Origin: Verrucomicrobiales bacterium
GTDB lineage: Bacteria; Verrucomicrobiota; Verrucomicrobiia; Verrucomicrobiales; DEV007
DNA length: 64,000 nt
Direction: 5' to 3'
NCBI GenBank assembly: GCA_029213195.1
Contig: JARGNI010000013.1
Location: 1 to 64,000, forward strand
In this document: positions 55,899 through 64,000 of the stretch, in pieces
How the letters are laid out: each line of letters starts with the position of its first letter
Numbering within the stretch: position 1 is the stretch's first letter
Translations under genes and position numbers: made by a program
Notes under the pieces: generated by a model
What the model saw: only the letters and a program-made list of their open reading frames with translations
What the model was told of the DNA's origin: nothing
Database searches by the model: none

Positions 55899-57668
55899 AT
55901 GAGCTATTCTGATGACGCAGACGATCTGCGTGAGATCTTCGACAAGGACCTCGAAACCACTGTGTCCGGATACTCCGAAGAGATTCTCGAGTCCCCTCGC
56001 AAGCCAGCCACACCTTCGGCTCTTCCCGCCAAGGGCGAAGCACGTCGAATTCCAGAGAAGAAACCACAACCGGCATCGCCAGCGAAGCAGCAAGCGGCTC
56101 CTCCCACCTCTCGAAAGCCAGCGGCACCACAAGCTCCCCCTTCCAAGCAGGCTTCTCCTGCGAGGCCCCAAGAACCTTCCAAAAAGGCCGCGCCTCCAGC
56201 CGAACCAACGAAGAAGAAAGCTGCTTCGCCGCGGCAGTCCTCTACCAAATCGGCACCTAACGCAAAACCTGCTCCTGCCCAGGAGCTTCCCAAGCCACAG
56301 GAATCCCAGCCATCCGCGGCGTCGAAGCCACCATCCGACCCGCTTCCGGTGATCAAGAAGCCAGTCAAACTGCGCCCCCCCAGCCACGTCGAACCGCATC
56401 CTCATTCGACTCCTGATCCGAAACCTGAGCCAGCCCCCACTTCGAAACCAGTGCAGACGGCTCCAACGACCGATCTTCCCGAGCCGACCCCCGCTGAAGA
56501 TCTTCTTTCACTCGACGAAGACGAACTCTTCCCTTTCGACGAGGCGACGACTCCCGATTTTTCCGAGGACGCAGTGCTTTCCTTCGACAGCGAACTGGAC
56601 CCGCCGGAGTCTTTCTCGCTTCCTCCTATCGGAGATCCTTCTCCCCAGTCACAGGAAGCGAAAGAGTCCCTTCCCTCACCAAAGAGAAATCCCGTCACGC
56701 CCCAACCGGAACCGACTGCGAAGCCGAGCCCGGAACCGAAGCAGAAGGAAGAGAGCCAGAAAGATCATCTACCCGCACCGGTAGAAGAGCCACAAAAGCG
56801 TCCCGCTTCTCCCGCAGTCTACGAATCGAGCTCGGATCGCGAAGAAATCGCTCCCCCCGCCTCGCTCGAGAAACGCGCCGCCATCGCCGCGGCAGCGGTC
56901 ACCACGAGTGAATCCGGCGCGGAAAAACCGGAGCCCAGTTCTGGGGAAATGCTTCTCCGGACGGAGGGTCTCGTGAAAGTCTATGATGGTCGGACCGTCG
57001 TCAACGGAGTCGAAATCACGGTTCGCAAAGGCGAAATCGTCGGATTATTGGGGCCGAACGGAGCAGGAAAGACGACCAGTTTCTACATGATCGTAGGACT
57101 CGTCCCTCCCAATGGTGGTCATGTCAGCTTCAATGATTCGGACGTCACGACCATGCCGATGTATCAGCGCGCCCGCCTCGGCATGGGGTATCTCCCCCAG
57201 GAGGAATCGATCTTTCGCAAACTCACGGTCGAAGAGAACATCATGGCCGTCATGGAAACGCTTTCGATTCCTCGACGTGAAAAGGTCGAGCGATGCAACG
57301 AGTTGCTCGAACGTTTCAGCATCACCCACATCCGAAAAAACGTCGCCCTGACTTGTTCGGGGGGAGAAAAACGCCGTCTCACCATCGCTCGATCGCTGGT
57401 CACCGAACCGAGCCTGCTGATGTTGGACGAACCCTTTTCCGGTGTCGACCCGATCGCGGTCAATGAGATCCAGACCATCGTCGAAGATCTTCGGAAGTCC
57501 GGTCTCGCCATTCTCATCACCGACCACAACGCCCGTCAGACCCTCGAACTGGTGGATCGCGCCTACCTCATCTACGAAGGACGCGTCCTCCGCGAAGGCT
57601 CACGAGATTTTCTCATCAACGATCCCGTCAGCCGAGAACTCTACCTCGGGGACCGATTTACGATGTGA
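55899..57668 (+). CDS. lptB: LptB ATPase with a 350-residue Pro-rich N-terminal extension
   Basis: 589 residues; LptB is normally about 240. Residues 351-589 are a complete LptB: Walker A GPNGAGKT, Q-loop LPQEESIFRKLTV, signature CSGGEKRR, Walker B LLMLDEPFSGVDPIA and the switch DHNARQTLELVD. The extension is acidic at first (SYSDDADDLREIFDKD), then Lys/Pro/Ala/Ser-rich and low-complexity, probably disordered, with an acidic LLSLDEDELFPFDEA patch near 205. Codon use is the same as in the ATPase part and there is no stop, so it seems translated. An internal ATG at 56949 with GGGGAA just upstream could also produce a normal-length LptB. Confidence 0.9.
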   Translation: MSYSDDADDLREIFDKDLETTVSGYSEEILESPRKPATPSALPAKGEARRIPEKKPQPASPAKQQAAPPTSRKPAAPQAPPSKQASPARPQEPSKKAAPPAEPTKKKAASPRQSSTKSAPNAKPAPAQELPKPQESQPSAASKPPSDPLPVIKKPVKLRPPSHVEPHPHSTPDPKPEPAPTSKPVQTAPTTDLPEPTPAEDLLSLDEDELFPFDEATTPDFSEDAVLSFDSELDPPESFSLPPIGDPSPQSQEAKESLPSPKRNPVTPQPEPTAKPSPEPKQKEESQKDHLPAPVEEPQKRPASPAVYESSSDREEIAPPASLEKRAAIAAAAVTTSESGAEKPEPSSGEMLLRTEGLVKVYDGRTVVNGVEITVRKGEIVGLLGPNGAGKTTSFYMIVGLVPPNGGHVSFNDSDVTTMPMYQRARLGMGYLPQEESIFRKLTVEENIMAVMETLSIPRREKVERCNELLERFSITHIRKNVALTCSGGEKRRLTIARSLVTEPSLLMLDEPFSGVDPIAVNEIQTIVEDLRKSGLAILITDHNARQTLELVDRAYLIYEGRVLREGSRDFLINDPVSRELYLGDRFTM

Positions 57669-57709
57669 TTCGTGGTCATCAAACGCCATGTGGACGACAA
57701 TTGATGACT

Positions 57710-57739
57710 TGTCAAAACCCTGCCTTCAAGATTATCCTT
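57710..57739 (+). promoter_or_regulatory. Possible promoter of hpf
   Basis: TTGTCA (57710-57715) and TATCCT (57734-57739) are 18 bases apart in the 116-base gap between lptB and hpf, leaving a leader of about 40 bases. It would let the hibernation factor be expressed separately from the LPS genes. Both boxes are imperfect. Confidence 0.35.
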
Positions 57740-57784
57740 TTCATATTCAGTAGAACCCTAACCCGAATCTAAATTCGATCACTT

Positions 57785-58366
57785 ATGCAAGTCCGAAACG
57801 TCAACCTGCCCATCACCATCACCGGTCGTCACGTCTCCGTAACCGAAGCCATGCGAGAGCATGCCTACAAGAAAGTCGACGGCTTGCATCTGGATTACCC
57901 CAAGATTATCGAAGCGAAGGTGTTGTTGAACGTCGAGGGAGACCGTCACATCGCGGAAATCATTCTCTTCTGCGCCAACCATATCGTGATCGAGGCCGAT
58001 TCCACGACCTCCGATATGTATGCCTCGATCGACGAGACGATCTCGAAAATCGCGCGTCGCATGCGGAAGCACAAGACCCGCATGCTCAAATCGCACCGCC
58101 CCAAACGGAACAAGGACATTCGGCACCTGCCCGAGGCCGTCTTTCCCGACATCCCGGAAGAGCCGGAAGACGAGCACGAACCCGTGATCGTTCACCAGGA
58201 AAAATACAAGGTGAAGCACCTTTATTCGGACGAGGCAATCATGGACATGGAGATGAATGAGAAGCCATTCATTCTCTACCACGATGCCAAGAACGATGTT
58301 CTCTCCATCATCTATCGCCGCAAAGACGGCGAGTATGGAATGGTCGCTCCGGTCCAGGACGCCTGA
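57785..58366 (+). CDS. hpf: Long-form ribosome hibernation promoting factor (HPF/RaiA)
   Basis: 193 residues. The N-terminal domain (1-105) has the S30AE fold pattern (ITITGRHVSVTEAMREHAYKKV, VEGDRHIAEIIL) that binds the small subunit. The C-terminal domain (about 135-193; VKHLYSDEAIMDMEMNEKPF, IIYRRKDGEYGMV) is the dimerisation domain of long HPF that makes 100S ribosomes. It follows lptB, as in proteobacteria, but without rpoN between them. A strong terminator lies 11 bases after its stop codon. Confidence 0.95.
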   Translation: MQVRNVNLPITITGRHVSVTEAMREHAYKKVDGLHLDYPKIIEAKVLLNVEGDRHIAEIILFCANHIVIEADSTTSDMYASIDETISKIARRMRKHKTRMLKSHRPKRNKDIRHLPEAVFPDIPEEPEDEHEPVIVHQEKYKVKHLYSDEAIMDMEMNEKPFILYHDAKNDVLSIIYRRKDGEYGMVAPVQDA

Positions 58367-58377
58367 TAAGTCTTTCC

Positions 58378-58423
58378 AACCCAACAGGGTCAGGTCATCG
58401 ACCTGACCCTGTTGGGTTTTTTT
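58378..58423 (+). terminator. Rho-independent terminator after hpf
   Basis: Bases 58378-58396 form a perfect 19-bp stem with 58400-58418 over a 3-base ATC loop, followed by a T-run to 58423. Its core 33 bases are shared with the hairpin at 17032-17064. The reverse strand also begins with A-rich sequence, but only the plus-strand T-run is convincing. The next gene's ATG lies only 9 bases beyond the T-run. Confidence 0.95.
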
Positions 58424-58431
58424 GTTTTCTC

Positions 58432-59340
58432 ATGGCTTCCTCCTCTCTCCGCTCGATTCGCGAAGGCTCCTGCCTCGGGATCGTCGCACCAGCGGGTCCG
58501 TTCGACCACGAGGCCTTCGATCGCGGGATCGCCTGGCTCCGAGAGCGCTACGAAGTCGTCTATCGAGCCGACATCTATGAGCGCGATGGCTACTTCGCCG
58601 GCTCCGATCAGCGGAGACTGGAAGAACTGAAGCACAGCCTTTCCGATCCTGACATCGATGCCATTCTCTGCGCACGCGGAGGATACGGATCGACACGCCT
58701 GCTCCCCTTTCTCGACCCGGGAGAAGTCTCGGCAGCAGGAAAGCTTCTCATCGGCTTCAGCGATGTCTCCGCACTCCACGCCCTTTGGCGACGGGCCGGG
58801 GTTCCATGCCTTCACGCCCCGATGGTCGCCGCGCTTGGGAACGCCTCCGAACAGATACAGGAAGAATGGATCTCGGCCGTGGAAAACCCGCTACAGTCTC
58901 GCGAATGGAAACTGAAAAGACTCTGCAATCGCTCCGAACGCGAAGTCTCCGGCATCCTTCTCGGAGGCAATCTCGCCGTTCTCGGAGCCCTCAATGGAAC
59001 CGAGTACCTGCCCTCTCTTGAAGGAGCGATTCTCTTTCTTGAAGATGTCGGGGAACGCCCCTACCGAATCGATCGCATGCTGACCACGCTGCAGCAATCT
59101 GGTTGGTTCGACGAGATCGCCGGCGTGATTCTCGGCGCCTTCACCGAAGGAGCCCCGGGTCCAGACGGGGTGACCCTGGAAAAGGTTTTTCAGCAGCACT
59201 TCGGTTCACTCGATCTCCCGGTGCTGACCGGCCTGCCTGTCGGGCATATCGACGAAAACCATCCGCTCCCGCTCGGAGTTCCGGCACGCATCGAGGGATC
59301 GCGACTGCTTCTCTCCCCCGCAGAAGAGACCGGGGACTAG
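58432..59340 (+). CDS. ldcA: LD-carboxypeptidase (muramoyltetrapeptide carboxypeptidase family, S66)
   Basis: 302 residues. Cleaves the terminal D-alanine from L,D-bonds of peptidoglycan tetrapeptides during recycling. The Ser-Glu-His triad is visible: Ser110 (LIGFSDVSALH), Glu204 (LFLEDVGERPYRIDR) and His272 (LPVGHIDENHPLPLG); CARGGYGSTRLLPFLD is the other family hallmark. No signal peptide, consistent with a cytoplasmic recycling enzyme. Its ATG sits 9 bases after the hpf terminator, so its promoter must overlap hpf or the terminator itself. Its stop overlaps the convergent oxidoreductase stop within CTAG. Confidence 0.93.
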   Translation: MASSSLRSIREGSCLGIVAPAGPFDHEAFDRGIAWLRERYEVVYRADIYERDGYFAGSDQRRLEELKHSLSDPDIDAILCARGGYGSTRLLPFLDPGEVSAAGKLLIGFSDVSALHALWRRAGVPCLHAPMVAALGNASEQIQEEWISAVENPLQSREWKLKRLCNRSEREVSGILLGGNLAVLGALNGTEYLPSLEGAILFLEDVGERPYRIDRMLTTLQQSGWFDEIAGVILGAFTEGAPGPDGVTLEKVFQQHFGSLDLPVLTGLPVGHIDENHPLPLGVPARIEGSRLLLSPAEETGD

Positions 59341-60365
59341 CGGATCCGCAGGACCACTTTTCCAAAGTGTTTTCCACTCTCGAGGTAGTCGTAAGCCTTA
59401 TCCGCTTCGGTCCAATCAAAGACGGTATCGATGACTGGCCGGATCGCATGCTCCTCGAAGAAGCTCAACATGCGCTCGAACATCTCGCGGCTCCCCACGT
59501 AGATTCCTGACAAGTCCACATTGCGGGCCACGAGGGGAAACAGACTGGCGTCGGGAGCCTCGAATCCTGTGAGCACTCCAATCAGGGCAATATCGCCACC
59601 AGCCCGCACCGCATTCATCGATCGGTTCAACGTGCCAGGTCCTCCGACCTCGATGACCTGGTCGACTCCGACTTTCTCGGTCAGGGAAAACACTTCCTTG
59701 TCCCACTCCGGATTCTCTCGGTAGTTCACCCCTTCATCCGCACCGAGTTCAGTCCTCGCTCGCTCCAGTTTGTCTTCGGAGCTGCTCGTGATGATGACTC
59801 GGGCGCCGGCTGCCTTCGCGATCTGGAGAGAGAAAACGGAGACACCTCCCGTGCCGAGACAGAGCACAGTGCTTTCTCCTGAAATCGGCGTACCCCGCTC
59901 CATCATCGCATGCCAAGAAGTCAGGGCCGCGCAGGGAAGCGTCGCGGCCTCCTCGAAACTGAGAGAATCTGGAAGTCGCACGAGACCGTGCACGGGAGTG
60001 ACCACCTTCTCCGCTAGGACGCCATCACAGGAGCCGCCCCTCGCTGCTTTGTGGTAGCGCATATCGAAAGGGCCTTCTTCCCAGTCGCGAAAAAAGGTCA
60101 GTGCGACACGATCACCGATTCCCCAGCCTTCGACTCCCTCTCCGATCGCTTCGATTTCTCCGGCTCCGTCGGAAAGCGGGACCACCGGATCGCTGCCACC
60201 CGAAGCGGACTGACCTGATTTCATGAGGAGGTCCCGATAATTCAACGAGGCCGCCTTCATCGCGACCACGACTTCGCCCGCACCAAGTTCGGGAGCAGGG
60301 GCGTCGGATTCGAATCGGAGTTGTGAGTGGTCGTCGGTAGAGGGGAACAGTCGGTATTGCTTCAT
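59337..60365 (-). CDS. MDR-family NAD(P)-dependent oxidoreductase, zinc-less
   Basis: 342 residues. GroES-like N-domain (GEVVVAMKAASLNYRDLLM, VPLSDGAGEIEAIG) and Rossmann domain with CLGTGGVSVFSLQIAKAAG. The zinc ligands of classical alcohol dehydrogenases (GHE and the four-Cys lobe) are missing, placing it with quinone oxidoreductase/enoyl reductase-like MDRs. The substrate is unknown. Its ATG overlaps the PolX stop (60362-60365), so translation is coupled. Confidence 0.9.
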   Translation of the reverse strand: MKQYRLFPSTDDHSQLRFESDAPAPELGAGEVVVAMKAASLNYRDLLMKSGQSASGGSDPVVPLSDGAGEIEAIGEGVEGWGIGDRVALTFFRDWEEGPFDMRYHKAARGGSCDGVLAEKVVTPVHGLVRLPDSLSFEEAATLPCAALTSWHAMMERGTPISGESTVLCLGTGGVSVFSLQIAKAAGARVIITSSSEDKLERARTELGADEGVNYRENPEWDKEVFSLTEKVGVDQVIEVGGPGTLNRSMNAVRAGGDIALIGVLTGFEAPDASLFPLVARNVDLSGIYVGSREMFERMLSFFEEHAIRPVIDTVFDWTEADKAYDYLESGKHFGKVVLRIR

Positions 60366-62110
60366 GCGATGGGGTCAAGTTCGAGGAATTCTTCGATTTC
60401 AGCAAGGGACTTGGTATTCACGACATCGGCGCGGGTGAGCCACCCTTTGCGTGCCAGCCGGACCCCAAACCAGAGAAACTCGAGATGATCGATCCGGTGC
60501 GCATCGGGATTGATCGCACATTTCACTCCGCTCTCAGTCGCCATCTTCCACCACCGCCAATCGAGATCGAGGCGCCAGGGGTTGCAGTTCAACTCGATGA
60601 TCGTCCCCGTCTCCGCGCAGGCTTCGATCACGGCGGGAACATTCACCGCATACGGATCCCGCTCGAGAAGAAGCCGTCCCGTGAGATGCCCCAACATGGT
60701 CACCTCAGGATGCTCGACGGCACGGATGATGCGTTCGGTCATCTTCTCCTCGGAAAGCGTCATCGCATTGTGCACCGACGCGACCGTGTAATCCAGCTCC
60801 CCCAGAAGCTCGTCATCGAAATCGAGTGAACCATCCTTGAGAATATCCACTTCGTTCCCTGCGAGGATACGAAAGGTCGTCCCAGCTTCGGCATACCCTC
60901 GATTGAGTTCCCGAATCTCGGCAATCTGCTCTCTCAATCGAGATTCATCGAGACCATTGGCCTGGAAGGAACTCTTGGAGTGATCCGCAATACCAAGATA
61001 CTGCAATCCCAGCTCGATCGCGGCATCCCCCATTTCCTGGAGCGTATTCTTTCCATCGCTCGCCACGGTGTGATTGTGAAAGGTGCCTCGCAGATTCTCC
61101 ACCTCGATCAATCGAGGCAGGTCGCCTTCGGCGGCAGCCTCCACCTCTCCCGTGTTCTCCCGGAGTTCGGGTGGGACAAACTCCATCCCGAGAAAGTCGT
61201 AGAGCTGTGACTCGTCCTCGAAGACCGGAGGCAACTCTTTCTCACTGCCCTCCTTGAGGCCGAGGCGATACTCATTGAGGGTGTAGCCCCGCTCGAGAGC
61301 TCGCGCCCTCATCGCGACATTGTGCTCCTTGCTCCCGGTGAAATAGGCGAGAGCGCAGGCGTATTCCTCATTCTTCACCACCCGGAGATCGCATTGGAGT
61401 CCATTCTCGAGGTAAACGCTTGCCTTGGTGCCGCCCTTTGCAATGATCTGCGCGACGCCTTCGCCCGAAACGAAATCCTCGATCAACTCCTCGGGCTCGT
61501 TGGAAGCGGCGAGAAAATCGACATCGTGCACGGTTTCCTTGGCACGGCGATAGCTCCCGGCAGCTTCGGCTCGGAGACAGGCCGGATTCGACTTGAGCCG
61601 ATCGAGAATCTCCCGAACGGGCGCCTCGACATCTCCCAATCGAAAACGATCCGCATTTTTCTCGCGAAACTCGATCGCCTCGAGAATCTTCTCGGCGGTC
61701 TTTTTGCCAAAACCGGAAAGCTCCGCGATCTTCCCCGACTCGCAAGCCTCTCGCAGGGATGAAATGGAATCCACCCCCAGGCTTTCGTAGACGGCTTTGA
61801 TCTTCTTCGGACCAAGCCCCTGGATGCGGAACAGCTCGAAAAGCGTGTCCGGAAACTCGGCGCGCAGGTTCTCGTAGTATCCAAGAGTCCCCGTCGATGC
61901 AAGCTCGTGCAGCTTCTGCTGAAGAGCATCACCAATCCCCTTGATTCCCTTGAGATCTCCCTCCTTGGCTTTTTGGACAATATCACCGGGGAACTGACGC
62001 ACCGTTTCCGCGCCCCCCCGATAGGCACGAATCTTAAACGGATTTTCTCCCTTCAATTCCAGGAGAAGTGCGATTTCTTCCAGAGTTTCTACCAGCGTTT
62101 CCCTCGTCAT
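60362..62110 (-). CDS. polX: DNA polymerase/3'-5' exonuclease PolX
   Basis: 582 residues. N-terminal HhH/8-kDa-like region (KGIKGIGDALQQKL, IQGLGPKKIKAVYESLG, LSGFGKKTAEKIL), polymerase beta-like nucleotidyltransferase (AAGSYRRAKETVHDVDFL with the catalytic DxD, and CDLRVV), and a C-terminal PHP phosphoesterase domain (GTFHNHTVASDG, IADHS, GNEVDIL, GHLTGRLLLERD, ELNCNPWRLDLDW, INPDAH) that gives exonuclease and AP-site activity. Functions in base excision and gap repair. The metal-binding His/Asp of PHP are all present. It is transcribed divergently from the kinase at 62359. Confidence 0.96.
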   Translation of the reverse strand: MTRETLVETLEEIALLLELKGENPFKIRAYRGGAETVRQFPGDIVQKAKEGDLKGIKGIGDALQQKLHELASTGTLGYYENLRAEFPDTLFELFRIQGLGPKKIKAVYESLGVDSISSLREACESGKIAELSGFGKKTAEKILEAIEFREKNADRFRLGDVEAPVREILDRLKSNPACLRAEAAGSYRRAKETVHDVDFLAASNEPEELIEDFVSGEGVAQIIAKGGTKASVYLENGLQCDLRVVKNEEYACALAYFTGSKEHNVAMRARALERGYTLNEYRLGLKEGSEKELPPVFEDESQLYDFLGMEFVPPELRENTGEVEAAAEGDLPRLIEVENLRGTFHNHTVASDGKNTLQEMGDAAIELGLQYLGIADHSKSSFQANGLDESRLREQIAEIRELNRGYAEAGTTFRILAGNEVDILKDGSLDFDDELLGELDYTVASVHNAMTLSEEKMTERIIRAVEHPEVTMLGHLTGRLLLERDPYAVNVPAVIEACAETGTIIELNCNPWRLDLDWRWWKMATESGVKCAINPDAHRIDHLEFLWFGVRLARKGWLTRADVVNTKSLAEIEEFLELDPIA

Positions 62111-62358
62111 AGGCTCGGATACTTCGGATTTGATACGCCCTTGGCAGAAGGGACGCGAGAGGGAAATCGAAAAAACGGCGAGCTGTCACCAATTCAGGAG
62201 TCGCCCACTCCCCAAATCCTTCACCATGCTCAATATCCTCCTCTGCATACCCGATGCAAAAAGCCCCCTTTTATCCGTGAAATCTTTCTGAATGCCCCCT
62301 ATATTCTGCCAGCGACGCCTCCCACAGGTTCTTCAGCCGAGGCGATTTGATACCCCTG

Positions 62359-64000
62359 ATGAGCAAACGCTACGAAATCCGCGAGCAGATCGGCAAAGGT
62401 GGACTGGGCGCTGTCTACAAAGCTTTTGATACACAGCTTCAACGAGAGGTCGCGATCAAGCGGGTTCTTTCCCCGGACCAGGCATCGGATGAGGAAGTCA
62501 AGGAGGCTGCCGACAAACTCATTGCCGAGGCCCAGACACTCTCGACGCTGAATCACCCCAACATCATTACCGTATTCGATGTCGGGCAGGATGAAAAGGG
62601 TGGGTTTGTCGTGATGGAGTTGCTCAAGGGAGAAACCCTTGACGAGACCATCGCGCGGGGCGTTCTGACCCAGGAAGATTTTACCGAAATTGTCTACCAG
62701 ACCATCGAGGCTCTGATCGCGGCACAGGCCAGCGACGTGATTCACCGGGATATCAAGCCGACCAATATCATGGTGATCTGGCAGGCTTCTGGAAAATTCC
62801 AGACCAAGATTCTCGACTTCGGTCTCGCCAAGTTCAGCAAGAGCCCCTCTGTGCAGACCATGGACCAGGAGGACTCGGTGCTCGGCTCCATTTTCTTCAT
62901 GGCTCCGGAACAGTTCGAGCGAGGCGAACTCGACGCTCGGACCGACCTCTACCAGATGGGGTGCGTCTATTACAATGCCCTGACCGGACAATATCCTTTC
63001 AACGGAGATACGGCCCCTCAGGTGATGAATGCCCATCTCCAGCACAAGGTCATCCCTCTCGAGCAGATCCGCCCCGATCTCCCCCCTGCCATCTGTCAGT
63101 GGGTGATGTGGCTAATCAACCGGGACATGGAACATCGCCCGGCAGATGCGCGGGAGGCTCTCAAGAAATGGCCTCGCGATCCGCAGCCAGCCGGTATCCC
63201 CGTGGCAACCGCTTTGCCTGTAGAAGACACCCCGAAAGTGGCGAGCGATGCGATCAAGATCGTCACGGCAGAGGGCCAGGCATCCGCTCCCCCTGCTCTC
63301 ATCGTAACGGGAGAAACAGGAAATGCGCCCATGGCTACGCCAGCCACGCAAGTGGGCGCCACAACCGGGAAATTGATCACTGGAGCCACGACGGGACGTT
63401 TGCAGACAGGAGCGACTACGGGAAGACTCCAGACGGGTCCCGCCAGAGCCCGGGGAACGGCCCCAGCCAAGAAGGGGGCCGTGGGAGGATCCCGCCCCAA
63501 TGTCCGAAAAACTCCCGCGAAAAAATCAAGCCACAAGGGGAAATGGATTGTCCTCGCCGGAATTGCGGCACTGATCGTAGTGCTCGTCGTCGTCAAATCG
63601 ATGCGCAGTGCTGCTGCAGAGAAGCGAAACGCGCGCATCGTCGAGCTTGCTTCCGACGACGGCCCGGAAATCACTCTGGCCGATGTCGCTTTGGCCGTCG
63701 ATTTCCTCGCCAACCCGGAGACAACACCGTCCCTGCGCAGTGACGCCATGGAGGTGCTCGATCGGGCCGAAGGTGCCAATGTGAACGACCTTCTTCACAC
63801 CCGACTCAAGGAAACCGAGAATACCGTGCTGCAGATGCGGCTTGCCAATATTCTCTCCGAAAAAGGTCATTCCCCTGCCGTTCCCACCATCCTTGCCGCT
63901 TTCCAAGGCGCTCCCGGGGACAAGGAGAAGGTTCAACTCCTCTCTTCGGTCCGCGCCATTGCAGACATGGATCAGATCGGCCAGATCGTGGACGCGCTGC
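62359..64000 (+). CDS. Ser/Thr protein kinase, 3' end beyond the window
   Basis: Open to the window edge (at least 547 residues). Starts at ATG 62359 (MSKRYEIREQIGKGG). Hanks-type kinase (5-270) with GKGGLGAVY, Lys34, HRDIKPTN (Asp131), DFG (Asp153) and MAPEQFERGELDARTDLYQMG. A Thr/Gly-rich linker contains three 9-residue repeats (333-359), followed by a Lys-rich patch and a membrane segment (about 395-415; WIVLAGIAALIVVLVVV). The external part has HEAT-like helices (LRSDAMEVLDRA, LQMRLANILSEKG). Unlike the kinase at 50612 it has no zinc ribbon. The 248 bases between it and polX hold nothing recognisable. Confidence 0.93.
   Translation, partial: MSKRYEIREQIGKGGLGAVYKAFDTQLQREVAIKRVLSPDQASDEEVKEAADKLIAEAQTLSTLNHPNIITVFDVGQDEKGGFVVMELLKGETLDETIARGVLTQEDFTEIVYQTIEALIAAQASDVIHRDIKPTNIMVIWQASGKFQTKILDFGLAKFSKSPSVQTMDQEDSVLGSIFFMAPEQFERGELDARTDLYQMGCVYYNALTGQYPFNGDTAPQVMNAHLQHKVIPLEQIRPDLPPAICQWVMWLINRDMEHRPADAREALKKWPRDPQPAGIPVATALPVEDTPKVASDAIKIVTAEGQASAPPALIVTGETGNAPMATPATQVGATTGKLITGATTGRLQTGATTGRLQTGPARARGTAPAKKGAVGGSRPNVRKTPAKKSSHKGKWIVLAGIAALIVVLVVVKSMRSAAAEKRNARIVELASDDGPEITLADVALAVDFLANPETTPSLRSDAMEVLDRAEGANVNDLLHTRLKETENTVLQMRLANILSEKGHSPAVPTILAAFQGAPGDKEKVQLLSSVRAIADMDQIGQIVDAL
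63355..63435 (+). repeat. Three tandem 27-bp repeats coding GATTG(K/R)L(I/Q)T
   Basis: Residues 333-359 of the kinase are three in-register copies of a 9-residue unit. The DNA copies differ mainly at synonymous positions (for example CGT versus AGA for Arg, TTG versus CTC for Leu), so the peptide is better conserved than the DNA. That suggests selection on the protein sequence, perhaps as a phosphorylated Thr-rich linker (inference). Confidence 0.75.

Noticed and set aside
63355-63435. Short regular repeats as a CRISPR array
   Set aside because: The units are contiguous without spacers and are in frame inside a kinase gene; no cas genes are in the window.

Overview
The window looks like a chromosomal segment of a Gram-negative Verrucomicrobiota bacterium, probably a marine or otherwise polysaccharide-degrading member of the Verrucomicrobiae. 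The evidence is a set of families typical of the PVC superphylum: DUF1501 and PSCyt1/DUF1549/DUF1553 proteins, giant PVC-type dehydrogenase/cytochrome c fusions, a Gfo/Idh/MocA protein with a TVP motif, and many sulfatases. LPS genes (kdsA, lptC-like, lptA, lptB) are also present. Most start codons lack a good Shine-Dalgarno sequence. The assignment rests on gene content read by eye, not on a database search.

Layout. 1-2.0 kb: the 3' part of a tRNA-Pro(GGG), a cluster of small hairpins, an unknown secreted protein with an internal duplication, and a MITE/REP-like element with 28-bp terminal inverted repeats. 2.0-8.8 kb: a 2007-residue alpha-2-macroglobulin with a CSEQ thioester, followed by a NADase-type glycan-binding-domain protein. 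9-15 kb (minus strand): a PSCyt1/DUF1549/DUF1553 cytochrome protein, a DUF1501 protein and a two-unit NTF2-like protein. 15-34.9 kb: a membrane-anchored protein with an apparent frameshift, a Gfo/Idh/MocA protein, two giant multi-domain redox proteins (one carrying a full sulfatase at its N-terminus), three more sulfatases, a putative propeller glycosidase and a HEAT-like protein. 35-43.5 kb: a hybrid histidine kinase, an S1C protease, a beta-carbonic anhydrase, an ABC-2 exporter, a fifth sulfatase domain and an unknown protein. 43.5-48.7 kb: a SWIM/SNF2 helicase diverging from three genes that match the first three steps of oxidative L-fucose catabolism (aldo/keto reductase, lactonase, FucU mutarotase). 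48.7-53 kb (minus strand): a ClpX-like AAA+ unfoldase without the zinc domain but with a duplicated C-terminal small domain, and a zinc-ribbon Ser/Thr kinase. 53.3-58.4 kb: kdsA, lptC-like, lptA, lptB, hpf, closed by a perfect 19-bp terminator hairpin. 58.4-64 kb: an LD-carboxypeptidase, an MDR oxidoreductase, PolX, and a second Ser/Thr kinase cut by the window end.

How the parts fit together (inference). Five sulfatase domains, PVC dehydrogenase/cytochrome fusions, a ThuA domain, a putative glycosidase and the fucose module suggest periplasmic desulfation and oxidation of a sulfated, perhaps fucose-containing, polysaccharide, followed by cytoplasmic fucose oxidation. The later fucose-pathway enzymes and any sulfatase-maturating enzyme are not in the window. 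The kdsA-lpt-hpf block is an ordinary outer-membrane biogenesis cluster with an unusual LptB.

The strongest candidates for something new are: (1) the sulfatase-ThuA-PVC dehydrogenase-CBM-cytochrome c fusion at 17.1-22.3 kb; (2) an intergenic repeat that appears to have become the signal peptide of the next gene at 22.3 kb; (3) the ClpX-like protein with a second, sensor-2-less small domain; (4) LptB with a 350-residue Pro-rich N-terminal arm; and (5) a 33-bp hairpin found both as a terminator and as an intergenic repeat.
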